This document shows positions 1-12,700 of a DNA stretch of 64,000 nt, piece after piece. A program made the translations under genes and the position numbers. The stretch comes from Sorex araneus. Taxonomy: Eukaryota > Chordata > Mammalia > Eulipotyphla > Soricidae. The DNA is taken from positions 146,996,746 to 147,060,745 of the forward strand of contig NC_073304.1 in NCBI RefSeq assembly GCF_027595985.1, written 5' to 3'. The notes below the pieces were generated by a model that worked only from the letters and a program-made list of their open reading frames with translations, did no database searches and had not been told where the DNA came from. Numbering within the stretch: position 1 is the stretch's first letter; the number at the start of each line of letters is the position of its first letter.

Positions 1-479
1 GCTCAAATTATTTGGAAAGATTTCTATTTCATGACTTTTATCCTTTCTTTCACAAGTTTTTGCAAAAAACAAAAACAAAAAAATTCAACTTTAAACTGAC
101 ACTCACAGGCCAGGAAATGAGCCCAGGAGGCTCCAGAGCACAGGCCTGGTATGTGGCGGTCCCTGGTGCTGAAGGTCCCTGAGCACTGCTGGAGGCAGCC
201 TTGGTGGCACCCCCATTTGCCACAGAAGCGCTGAGTGGTCAGGCCCGGCCCATTCCTGCCAAAAGCCAAAACCCAAACTGCTACTTTATAATTTCCATAT
301 GGGTAGGCTCACTAGACTGACCCACTAATTTTCCAAGTTTCCCTGTATCTTGGAACGTTTTGCTTTTACATCATACTGGGAATTATTTTACTATTACTCA
401 TTAATTATTTCTAACACTACTAAAAAAAATGCCCTAAACTAGAATAAAAAGAAAGCAAAGGAAGGATAAAATTGTTTAG

Positions 480-641
480 GATAATTACCCTGCTATAGAG
501 GTTGGGTGGGGGATAATGGTGGTGGGAAATGTGCACTGGCGAAGAGACGGTGTTAGAACACCATATAACTGAAATCCGATTGTGAACAACTTTGTAACTG
601 TGTATCTCACTGTGGTTTAATAAAAAAAAAAAATTAAAAAT
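480..641 (+). mobile_element. L1-type 3' tail fragment
   Basis: G-rich ggtgggggata, then aactttgtaactgtgtatct, an AATAAA-like signal and poly-A. It matches the 3' ends at 8.4-8.7 and 33.6-33.96 kb. Confidence 0.7.
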
Positions 642-660
642 TAAGTCATTATCCATCACT

Positions 661-807
661 TTTTTTTTCCTTTGTGGGTCACACCCAGCGATAGTCAGGG
701 GTTACTCCTGGTGGTGCTTGGGAGACTATATGGGATGCTGGGGATAGAACCTGGGTCGGCTGCGTGCAAGACAAATGCCCTACCCTCTGTACTATTGCTT
801 CAGCCCC
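661..807 (-). mobile_element. SOR-type SINE
   Basis: Reverse-complement copy: T-run, gggtcacaccc, B-box complement and the head end cagcccc. The direct repeat tccatcact flanks it at 652-660 and 808-816. Confidence 0.92.
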
Positions 808-1399
808 TCCATCACTTTTTTAACTGAGTCACTCAGAGTTTTGCACCATTTTTCAGGGTCGATATATAGAAGGCATTTCCTGTAGATAAGTCATATATTA
901 AAAAGCAGCATCTAAAAAAAGACCTACACTCAGAAAATTATGAATTCATCAATACAATCTAAGAACACTTTCATCATCCCAGTGCCTCAGACAACTACTG
1001 ATCACTTGTGTTCCAGAATTTGCACGAGCTGGGTATTTCATGAAAGTAGACTACAGCAGAGAGTGCTAGGTCATTTCAGGGCTCAGGAAGGCCTGTACCG
1101 CACGTGCAAGGACCCAGCTTGGTTCCCAGCACTGTCAAACTCCCCATCACCACCAGGTGTAGCACTGGCAGCCCCCAGGGCACTCTGGGTATGGCCCTGG
1201 TACCCCCGTGCACCCCTGCACTGCTGGGCCTGAGACACGTCACATGGCTGGGCTGAGCAATGAACCATCTGCCTGGTTTGTCTGAGAGGTCTTGGGGTCC
1301 ACCGAGCTTTGGTTGAGAGTCTGCAACCCCCCTATCCAAATGAAATGTAGTATGTGTTAGGTACCTCGACTTATCCAAATGAAATGTAGTATGTGTTCT

Positions 1400-1660
1400 T
1401 TTGTGCCTAGCTTCTTTCATTTAGCAGGATGTTTTCAAGGATCATCCACCTTGCAGCAAATATCGGTATACACTTACCTACAGGCCAATAATACCATGTA
1501 GTATAGGCCTCATAAGCAATTAATTATTTGATTCCAGTTTTTTTGACTATCAGGAATAATGCTAATGTGAATAGTCACTCACAAGTTTTTCTGTGGACCT
1601 GCTTTTGAATCCTTTCTATATAAATTTGAAAGTGGGATCTCTGTCTAAGTCCTGGCTTGA
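1400..1660 (-). mobile_element. Old mammalian L1 ORF2 3' remnant
   Basis: The sequence from ctttcatttagcaggatg through ggaataatgctaatgtgaat is close to the conserved 3' end of old eutherian L1 elements, in reverse orientation. Confidence 0.6.
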
Positions 1661-3631
1661 CTTTTCACATTGTATGATGCTCATGCAATAAGGTTTACTT
1701 GGTACAAAGAGATCCGTTGTGTTTGAATTCTTACCGACATGCCTATGAAATTGTTCTTCGTTATTCCTTTATTCTTTAATAAATCATTCATAAATAACAA
1801 AAAAAAACAAACCCTAAAAGACACCTTTGGATCTACATGATAAATATTGATGATTACTGTTTTTTTGGATACACCAAGGCGGGGGCACCCACATACTGCC
1901 AGAACACTGAGGGGCACGCTCCTTGCACAGCATCTGCCACACTGTTGGGTGGCCTTTGTCCATCGGCTTTCACTGGGATGGACCGAGAAGAGCAGGAATC
2001 ACCTCGTACTCGGCATGTCCTGTTGAGAACAGCCAATGCCCAGACTTGACTCTGCACTTCAGACAGAGCAGAGTGATGGCCTGACCCTCTGTCCCCGATG
2101 CTCCCTACTACCCAACACACTCAGAGAAGAATCTTATTCCCACTTCATTCCTCTGGCTGCCTCAGTGGTGGCGTCATCAACTAGTCCTCTGTATTTATGA
2201 CCAGTGACTACAGCTGACTTTGCTGGGGGACCAACAGGTTCACATCCCAGTGGTGCTCGGAGGCTGCTAGAGCAGCACCTGGAGAAGCCCAGGTCAGGCC
2301 TGGCACTGTGTGGCCTTTTGGCACTTGTCACCAGCCTTTCTCCTTCCAAATGCTCCTCTAAGTGGATCAATCAAGCCTTATCTCTAGTCTGCGTAAAAGC
2401 TCCGAAGTAAGTTTCTCCTGGTTCAAGTTTCTCTCTCTGTTTCTTCACAGCCTAAGTGACAAGGCCAACAAGCTCAAGACCACGAGTGGGACTGTGAGTG
2501 ACCCTGCCCGACTGGCTTTCACTTCTGCTGCTCCTTGTCTCACATTTTATGCAATAGCAACAATACACCTTTTATATTACTTCTTAATCTTTTTGTTCAT
2601 GCTCATACTGTCACTTGCCTCTCCCCTGGAAAATTTTATTTATATCTATTATTTTAACTTACATGCCACTTTCTATGGAAAGTACCCATAACACTGGGCC
2701 CAGTGGGAATTATGCAGCCCTGTACCCTCTCAGTGCACTCTCAGAATGATCTGAATGATCTGTCTCCACCATAGCTGAGTTCCTTTAATACAGTGTCCAT
2801 GACTTGTTCTTTGGCATATTCCCAGGAACTAGCAGAGTAAACCCATGATTGTTAGACACTCCATAAAAGCTCACTAAACGATGGAGAGGAAACAGGTGAA
2901 ACGAGAGGCAGAAAACAAAACAAATATGTTTGATTATGGTAAATTCCAAAATATTTCAGGATCATGTGTGCAACCACATATATTTTGAATAAAAATTTCA
3001 AATGCACTAACTCATTTCACATAAAACGTTCATGTTGTAAGTACCAAAGATATTTCTATTTTGTCAAGACACAGGGAAGTGAAGAAATTACACGAGAACA
3101 CAAAAATGGAAAATGAAGCAGAATGAATCAGAGAGATAACAGTGAAACAAAGTGAACAGGAGCATAAAAAGATTATAAAAAGAACTAATTGTCTAAACTG
3201 GCCCTAAAGTATTTAGTATTTAGAAAAATACTAAAACCTAATTATATATATAACAAAGCATAAATTCCCAGCCTTGCTCAATGCCAAACTCTAGACAGAG
3301 CTGTCACCTGTGTCCAGGTCAGTGGACACCACCCCCTTCTCAGGTCAGAGAGGTTCCCCTCAGGCTACACAGACACCTCGGGCTCATGTTACCACAGGAA
3401 GCAGAATGGCTGCACCTTAAGATCTCATTAAGTGACAACAGGTTAGCAGTAAGAAAAAGAACAAAACCCTCCTTCTTGACTCGATTTTAAGTTTTTTTCA
3501 ACAAATGGTAAGTTCTGCCACCAATACACGCACAGACAATTAGGATTTGCTTGCTGGCAAATAAGTAAATAATAAGACAAATGTAAAGACAAGTAAAAAG
3601 ATTCAAAGAACATAACATATCAGTAAAATAC
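1661..3631. other. GDAP2 intron, mostly unique
   Basis: No exon was found. About 2780-2880 resembles the end of an old L2 LINE (plus), and 3030-3120 weakly resembles MIR. The rest is AT-rich with no recognised feature. Confidence 0.5.
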
Positions 3632-3708
3632 CTCTTCGAGTTCAGAGACAGCAAATACTACTTTTTCAATGCTCATCCCATGAATCTCTAGGAATCTCCT
3701 TACAGTGC
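3632..3708 (-). CDS. GDAP2: GDAP2 coding exon 5 (residues 188-212)
   Basis: A 77-bp exon between acceptor ttttccttag and donor gtattt. It encodes [20 protein letters not shown] and ends SELEE. It is too short to show as a free ORF and was found by reading the minus strand. It completes the macro domain. The next exon must lie left of position 1. Confidence 0.93.
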
Positions 3709-6700
3709 CTAAGGAAAAAAGAAAGATGATTCAATGAATAAAAAATTACTTGTGTGCAAAGAAAAACTAACTTGAGGGTATCATTTTTGTAAGGATCATT
3801 CCTCAATTTTTTCAAGTCTCTGCTGGAATACAACTTGTTGTGAGGTCTACCAAAATTACTTTTTCTTTTTAGTTAAACATTTTTTTATTGAATATCTGTG
3901 CAATAGACCATTACAAAGCTGTTCATGATTAGATTTCAGTTATTAAATGATACAACAGCCATCCCTCCACCAGTGTACCTTCCCCACAACCGATGACATT
4001 ACTTTGTCCTTTCCCCCCTTTTGCCTCAAGGAGCTTATCCAGGTTTTTCCTGGAGTTTAGGCTTACCCCAGTCACACCCATCAAGGTGTTCCTGAGTCAC
4101 TACCATCCCTTTGTTTAGCTGTAATCACTTCTCTATGCTCTCTTCCCCAAAACAATTAATCCGCTTTCCCCTAAACTAACTCTGCTAATTTGTAAGGTCA
4201 GACCTTCCTAAGACACTGAATATTATAATATTGCCTTTCTCCTCTCTTTATGCCTTTGGAATAATTTACTTTAAAGCAAATGACCTTTTTGTATAGACAC
4301 AAGAAGACAATATTATGTTTCTATAACTTGGGACTTAATTGGCTTCAAATATTATTCATTCCTGGGCATCTGCTTTCTCCACTTAAGCCTCAGTTGCCCT
4401 CAGTTCCTAGCACCCCAAAAGCAGGGTCCCGACGAGGGACGGGACGGATCCAGGGCAAGTGGTGAGTTATGTGCTATCTTGGCATCGAGATGGGCCTGGC
4501 CACAGTGCCTGATTCTTAACTATAAGAGCTTGATCATAGACAAATGCTGTCATGATCCAAAAGTAATGACGAGACTAGGACCCTGCTAGGGATAGAAAGA
4601 CTAATCTGGCCTGAGCACTGTAAGTCTGAGATCGAGATGGCCCCAGGAGAGCAATTCTATACACTCTAATGCATCTCTTATTGTGTCCATACAAAATGAT
4701 TAATATTATGAATGCTTATATGTTTGCTGGATGAAGAGAGGAGAAACACACTCATGGGACTCCGCCCTTGGGTGGATCCTCCTGCTGAAAGAGAATCAGT
4801 CCTAGGAGAAGCATCCCCTGAGGGAAAAGAACCTCACCCTCATTGATGGTGACCACACCTATGTATACGTCCCAACCCACTCATGCTGGGGAGATTTAAC
4901 TAGGCTGTAAGAGTGGGTTGCGGGGCTAGATTCACAGATCCAGAGAGAGATCCAGAGCCGGGAGAGAAGTAGAGAGAGAGAATGAAATAAACTGATCGAG
5001 CAACCAGTTTGGACTTCTTCCTTCTGTCGCCTGCCCTTGACCGACAGCACACACAGCGGTTCCAGGGGCAGTGAGACAGAGCCGCTCGGAGAGCCCGAGA
5101 GTGCACACGCCCGACAGCGTGCTTTAGTTTCTTACACCCTGTTTCCCTCCCACCATCCCACAGCATCCCATCCCCCCAGCCTGCCTCTATGGCAGGCACT
5201 TTTCTTCTTTCTCTCTCCTTCTGTGCTTTATGGTTTGCAAAAGGTACTAAGAGATCATCATGTTTGTTCAGGTCGGTCAGTGTTTTTATCAGGAAGGTAA
5301 GGCCGGAGTAGCTTTTTGTAACTGGGTGGCAACTTTGGGGTGTGGACGTGACTGCTGAGGCTTCTGGAAGAACGGGGAGGTGGGAGGAGGCAGCCCATCC
5401 CGACCCCGAGAAAGCCAGGGAGTTCAGTCACAAAACCCACATACCTGAATTTTCAGCAGATTTTATCTTGGCGAGTTCCTTTCCGAGACAGTGCAGTCTG
5501 GCCAGGGCATGGTGGCAATTTTGGATTGTGGAAGCTAGCAGCTGCCAGGGCCTTTGCTGGGTGGGCATCAGGCTGACCTGCCCCCCTCCAATTTACCCTA
5601 GTTTGTTCAGCTTGGCTTGGGTCCAAATTTAACTGTGGCTTTTAATCTCTTTCAAGACTTATTGACGGGTCTCTGAAGCAAGGCTGATAAATGAGCTTGG
5701 ACAGCTGATTGGAGGTGGTTTGTGGGCGTGGCTCCCACAAACCCAACTCTTGGTCCTTTGATTTCTTGGGAAACTTGGTTCCGAGTTGTTGGGGTCTGGT
5801 GAAAGGCACAGCAGTAATTTTGGGGTATCAGCAAGCCTGAAGGCACCACCAGGCGGTGGAAGCACTTGCCCTGTGGGTGCAGGCTGACCTGCTGGCAGCA
5901 ACACACCCTAAAAATTTCTCTTCATAAATTGTTTCCTGATTTGTTCTCTCCAGAGTAACTCTTGAGACATTCCGTGGCATCTCCTGCTCACTCTCCTCTC
6001 TGCCCACCCCCCTGCCCAGCAATGAGCGCTGCAATTACTGCTCTGTACCTGGGTCTAACATAGTGCCTGGCAAGGGAAGGTGCTGGCTCTGGAGAAGTCT
6101 CCCCTCCTCAGCATGTTCTTCTCCTTACCTGGGCCAGTGCGTGATCAAGGATCTACCTGCAGTCTTTCCCACCCCCGGTTAACAGTTTCAGTTCTCTTGC
6201 TCAGCCCTTTATCACTGTCAAAAGCCCGTTAAGCAAAACTTAATTTTTGATACTGTTTCCAGCTTTATTCCTGAACAAATGCCACACCCAGCTGTGCTCA
6301 GGGCTTACTCCTGGCTCTGCACTCAGGGGTCACGTCTGGCAGGGCTCTGGGAGCACCAAATGGGGTGCCAGGGACCAAAGCTCGATTGGCTGCCTGGAAT
6401 ACCCACTGTACTATATCTCTGGCCTGTATCTGACTTTTAAAAAACATCCACCAAGCTTCCTCTAACTTTTTAAGTCTATGTATTATGATTACATATTATT
6501 TATCATGATTACATAAATACATACACATAACACTCTACTATACACACTAATACACACACGTAACAGATCTGTATTTTCTCTTCAGCACACTGATTTTCTG
6601 GTCAGGTACTAACCCCAAATGCTGAGGGCTCACAAATCTTTTTATTCTTTTTTTCTGCACTAAATAAATTCCCTTCTGCCTACACAGCATATCCACCCAG

Positions 6701-9700
6701 AAAGTTCAGTGAACTCACATTCCAAATGTTCAGATCTGGCTCAACAGGTCCAAACTTTATTTCCATCTTTTCCCGGCAAGGCCTGTTCTTTCTCTCAGTT
6801 AGACAACACACATTCCTCACATGCTAGAACTTTTTTTTTTTCCACCTTCACCTTTTCCCTTATCCTGCATTTTTTTAAGAATCTTCTTAACTTCTACTGC
6901 CAACATTTCTTCCACGCATTACTTCTCTTGCCACTGCTCTGAGCCTCTCCATGTTTACAGTCTCGGGTAAAAAGCTCTTCAGCATTTCCCATGTTCATTT
7001 CTTTTCCAGGTCTGTATATTCAGGGCTGAGAGATGGCTGAGGGCTCAGGCTGTGACACCGAAGCCTGGGCTCCACCCCCAGCACCAGGCATCGAGGGAGG
7101 AGCACTTCCTCCCACCTCCCAGCTCCAGAACAAGAACAACATGACAAATCTATATGTTCATTCCTGCCTCACTGGCCTTGTTTACTCATTTCCAGTTCAC
7201 ACGTGGTGCTCGACAACCAAACAAGACTCCCAGTGCTGACAGGGAGGGATTCAAAGTCCCTCACACGGCTCTTAATACTCTGACCCGGGTCATACTTTGA
7301 CCCCTAGGCCCTATTTCCAATTACTTCACCCACAAACATCATGCTTCAGTGAAACTGGCTTCGCTCTCTTTAAAACTCCAGCCATGCTCCCTTTCCCTGC
7401 TGGGTAATCGCTAACCATCCACTGGCCCACATCTTTCCTGGTGAATTCCAATTTACTCTTCGAGGTCCATTATAACCCACCTCTTTTGTGTGGGACTCCA
7501 TGATGCTCACGCTCTGCTAGTAAACCTGTTACCAACTACTCCTCACAGCATTTTATAGCGAGACTGTAAGGTTTTTGAAGACTATATAGTTTATATTAAC
7601 CTATGGGATTCATTACACTTTAAAAATAAGAAGAGTTATCATTCAAATACAGCTCATAACTCAATTAACCTTTTTGTTTTTTGCTTTTTGGGTCACACCC
7701 GGCGTTGCAGAGGTTACTCCTGGCTCATGCACTCAGAAATTACCCCTGGCAGTGCTCGGGAGACCATATGGGATGCTGGGAATTGAACCTGGGTCAGTCG
7801 TGTGCAAGGCAAACGCCCTACTCGCTGTGTTATCACTCCAGCCCCTGAATTAACCTCTTATGCCTGTTTATCTTCATAGTGTCAGGCTGTGACAACTGTA
7901 ACTGGAGAAGCTAAAAAGCAGAGAAATTTACTGATGGACTTGGCAAATATTTATAATTCTTCCTGTTAGGCAACAAGTACATTTTTCATTACCCTCATTA
8001 TTCTGCTTTAATAATTAATAAAAAATTTTAAGTGGATTTTCTTTTATCCTCTCTACTTTGGTACCAACTTATTTTTTAATTTAATGTCTACACATAATAA
8101 TCACTAACATATATATGTGTGGGATTTATTTTGGAAGACAAGTAACCAAATTGAATTTCTTTGTACTGCAGAATTAATTTATAGGAGTAATTTTGTAGAA
8201 AAGAGAAACGAAAGGATAAAGCCATGACTATAGCGGTGTAGTAAAGTCTGTCACTCCAGACACACAAAAGAATCTCGGAACCGAGCAGCTCACCGCAGAG
8301 ATCTCTCCAGACCCAATGTTAAAATTTTAGAATTCCAGGAGTGCACGGCCACTTGTGACCATACAACATCATATGTTATCCATAACAAACAATACAAAAT
8401 AAATTGTCTAGCATTGCCTTTTTGGGTTTGAGTGGTGGCAGGAAAATTCCAAATAATAATGGTGGGACTGGTGTCAAAATATTGAATGTAATCAAAGTAG
8501 AGGGAGAGTATTGTGGAAATGTCTGCCACAGGGCAGGGGGAGGGTTGGGAGGGGTGGGGGGTGGATACTGGGAATTTTGGTGGTGAAAAATGTGAACTGG
8601 TGAAAGAATGGGTATTTGATCACTGTATGACCAAAATTCAAACATGAAAGCTTTGTAACTGTATCTCACAGTGATTCAATAAAAATAAAGTTAAAAAAAA
8701 TAAAGTCATTACAGACTATTCTGTCCCAAGTTTCAACTGGGCACTATTCTTTGTAATCATAATATTTGGATTATATATCTAAATTTCAGTGAAAATCCTG
8801 TGATTGCAAAGGGTAATACCCGACACATTAAAATGTCTACTCTGGAAGCAAAAGAATAGGGTTTTGTTTTGTTTTGTTTTGTTTCTTTGGTTTGGGTCTT
8901 TTTCCTCAGTACTGTCTCCTTTCCTATACAGTAACTCTAACCCAGTTTTGCTGAATAAATAATTAACCTGCTAAATTTGTTTTAATGCAGATGTTTCTTA
9001 CGAGTTTTTCAGAAGAACTGAATTGCTCATGAACAAACAAAAAGATAAACAGCTTTAATGCAGTCATATAGAAGACATTACCTAGGTTTCAAATGAAATC
9101 ATTTCTTTTCATAGTCTAATTAGTAGCAAAGCTCTTGGTACTAAAGATTTAGAATTATATGATTAGATTTGTTGATGGCCCACATATGCCACAAAAGCCA
9201 ACAAGCCATTCCTTATAAAAGGCTCTGAAAGTATTTGAGCAAAGGGCACAGTTATCTGTGTGTTTTGCTGCTAGATTTACAGTTAATAATCCAATAAGCA
9301 TGATAAAATGTAACTTAACTTTCCCTTTTTTTCATTCCTACTTAAACCCTTTGTATTTCCTCTGTGCTAAATTCCTAGAATTTTTTTCATTAAAATCTTT
9401 TATCCTTAACTGTTACTCTTCATCACCTACTGTTATTAGAATTAGTGCTTAAGCTAATATCTCATTACATAGCAAGTAGTCTAATTTGGAATCAGTTAGA
9501 ATTAGATGAAAGAGCTGGGAACAAAACCCAGTTTTCTTGACTCTTTTTAGAGCCTTTTTTTTTTTTCTTTTTTCTTTTTGGGTCACACCCAGCAATGCTC
9601 AGGGGTTACTCCTGGCTCTGAACTCAAGAATTACCCTTGGCAGTGCCCGGGGGACCATATGGGATGCTGGGAATCGAACCTGGATTGGCTGCATGCAAGG

Positions 9701-12700
9701 CAAACACCGTATCTGCTGTGCTATCGCTTCAGCCCCATTTTTTTCAGAGCCTTTCTACAAAATGATGCTGCCTCTTTAAATTTTCACTCTTGTGTGTTGG
9801 ATATCATTGGTTTGTCCTGCTCTCCTTGCCACTAGGAGCTTAGGTATATCGGTCACGCCCATCAAAGTGCTCCTGAGTCACTCCCATTCCTTTGTTTATC
9901 TGTAACCACTTCTACCAGTTTATCTGCTCTTCCTCTAATCAAACTCTGTTAATTTGTAAGGTCAGACCTTGCTAAGACAAGTGTACTTGCATTGTAAGTT
10001 AATATTGTCTTTCTCCTCTCTTATGTCTTTTGAATAGTTTACTTTAAAACAATTTCTTTTTGTATAGACAAAGAAAGACATTTATTAATATGCTTCATTA
10101 ACATGGGATTTAATTGGCTTCAAATATTATTCATTCCTGGGCATCTGCTTTCTCCACTTAAGCTTCAGCTGGCCTTACTTCCTAGCACCCTCAAAAGCAG
10201 GGTCCCAACGGGGGATGAGATGGACCCAGGACAAGCGGTGAGTTATGTGCTACCCTGGCATCGAGATGGGCCTGGCCAAAGTGCCTAATGCTTAACTATA
10301 TGTTAAGAGCTTGGTCATGGGCTTGTCATGTCATGATCCAAAAGCAACGAGACTAGGCCCTGCTAGGGCTAAGAAAGACTAATCTGGCCTGAACGCTGTA
10401 GTCTGAGATCGAGGTGACCCCAGAGCAATTCTATAAGTTTAATGTGTCTCTTGCTTTGTCCTTACAAAATGATTTATAATATGAATACTTAGACAAAGAG
10501 AGGAGAAACACACCCATGGAATTCCACTCTTGGGTGGATGTCCCGCTGAGAGAGATTCTGTCCTAGTGAAAGCATCTTCTAAGGGATAGAACTTTACCCC
10601 CTATAGATTGTAACCACACCTACCTACGAGTAAACCCCCAGATGCGGGAGATTTAAGGTAGCTGGATGAGGGGGCTGGGGAAGTGGAGTGGAAGCAGGGA
10701 GAGAGAATGAAGTAGCATGGGGGAGAAAGAAGCAGGAGGAGAATCAGAGGAGAATGGAGAAAGAAGTTTGGAATAAACTGCGGTGAGACCAACCATCATG
10801 GCTCCGTCCCTTCCCTCGCCCGCGCTTTCCTTTTTATTTTTGTGTTTTACACACTTGTGACTAGTAAGAAATGGAGACATTAGGGGCTGGAGCGATAGCA
10901 CAGTGGGTAGGGCATTTGCCTTGCACGTGGTTGACCAGGGTTCGATTCCCAGCATCCCATATGGTCCCTTGAGCACCACCAGGGGTAATTCCTGTGTGCA
11001 GAGCCAGGAGTGACTCCTGTGTATCGCCGGGTGTGACCCCAAAAGCAAAAAATAATAAATAAATAAATGGAGACATTAAAGATGGCATTAAAGAAAGTCT
11101 CTGCATGAGAAGAGGGACAAGTTAACTTAAAAAAACCTTTCTATTACAAGCAATCCAATCTCAAATAGGACCGTTCCTTCCTTGTCACTTGGTCTCAAAC
11201 CTACTGTCACTAGCTGGAGGCCTTCGCTGTACCGACCCTTACAGGAACCTGGAGCACTCTGAGATGTTAGAGGGAGGAACTGGGCAATGAAGGGGTAAAA
11301 CTTTCTTTCCTGAGATACTAAGTGTAGCTTCTGCTGAGTTCCAAAGATCCAAAGAACTACTGCACTACAGCACAGAGGAAGCCTGTAATGAGGCCGGCAC
11401 GTGAAAATGGGCTTCGTAAGACTCGGTGATGCTTCTCTTTAGTAGAAAAAACACTGATGTTAAGCTGCTGGCCCACCAGTTTGTCCAAGTCTCATGAAAT
11501 ATGAGCATTACACACACAACTCTCCTTGAATCTGAATTTATGAAATATATTGGGGTCACAGAGGCTCTTAAGCCAAGCATCTTATTTGTATATCACATAT
11601 AAAGCATTTCAATTTATAAAGATTAAGCCCTGTCTTTTTAAAAATCCAAATGTAGATTTTAATTTTAAAATGCCACAAACATTTAAACTGTAAAGTTTAC
11701 AAACAACTTAGTCATTATAAAATCTATTTTAACTCCATTATTGCAGCCTGTTACCATTATCTGAATTATTCAAAAACCCAATGAATGCATTACCACTCTA
11801 TTTGCTTGGTATTATTTTAAATTTTCATAGAAATGCTTTTAATCCTTTATTAAGTGGATAAAAATGCCAACCCAAGGATGTAAACTGAGAACTCCGCAAC
11901 TGGCCAATACAAAGATCCCTCTAGGGTGTCATGATTTATTAGTCCATCATCAAATTTTCTTCAGCTACAACTATTTAACTAGTGATGAAACAAATGTTTT
12001 TAAAAACTGATTATGCAGTACCCATCTTAAGTGGTATGCCAGCTCTGCACAGCATGTGACTTACGAAGTGCTATGTGAGTTGCATCCTCTAAGGGATAAC
12101 CTCGTTTTGCAGAATTGATGACACAGAACCCAACAGAAGACATTGACTGCTCTCTGAAATCAAACAGAAAGCAGAAAGATGACATTACCATTACTCGTAG
12201 TACAAACAAAACAGAACATAATTTAAAAAAGCAACTCAACTTCCCCTTCCCATTCATTCAAGAAATTTATTGCAATAGTTAGCCCACTCACCATTTAATA
12301 ATTACATTATACATAACTTAATCAGAAACACATCCAGCAAAAACTGGGCAAAATGGTAACAGATGAAAATCTTAAGTCCCTCAGATCTGTTCCTTTTACA
12401 GTTCCTTGTGTTTGCTTATCTGTTCCTTCTATCTGCTCTGCTAAGTTTGAGAAGATAATTCTATCTCAGTGTCCTCCTAGATTGTCAAATCCTTCAAAAT
12501 TTGACTTCCATAGATCGATTTCAGTTTAAAACCAGGCCTTGACCAATGCCCAGGCAAGAGGGGAGGCATACTTGGCCAGCTGGAGCACGTTTCTGTAGCA
12601 GCTGTACAGGGAACTCTCGGCGGCTGTGCGGTATCGGCTCTTGTACTTTGGCCCCACGGTATGAATGATGAACCGAGCAGCTAAATTAAATCCTTTTGTC

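Noticed and set aside
1083..1260. Possible divergent SINE (caaggacccagcttggttcc)
   Set aside because: A B-box-like segment is present, but the rest does not align by eye with either SINE family.
7033..7239. Possible SINE (ggctgagagatggctgaggg...) and 68-codon ORF
   Set aside because: Only the first 80 bases faintly resemble a SINE head and body; too diverged to call with confidence.
10883..11064. tRNA-like sequences with A and B boxes (here and in all SINE heads) as tRNA genes
   Set aside because: They do not fold into a full tRNA with an acceptor stem and anticodon arm, they continue into a SINE body and tail, and they recur dozens of times with target duplications.
12526..12571. Extension of the GDAP2 exon-3 ORF to its stop at 12526
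   Set aside because: Residues after QLA (YASPLAW...) are intronic read-through; the donor gtatgc and the phase to the next exon place the exon end at 12572.
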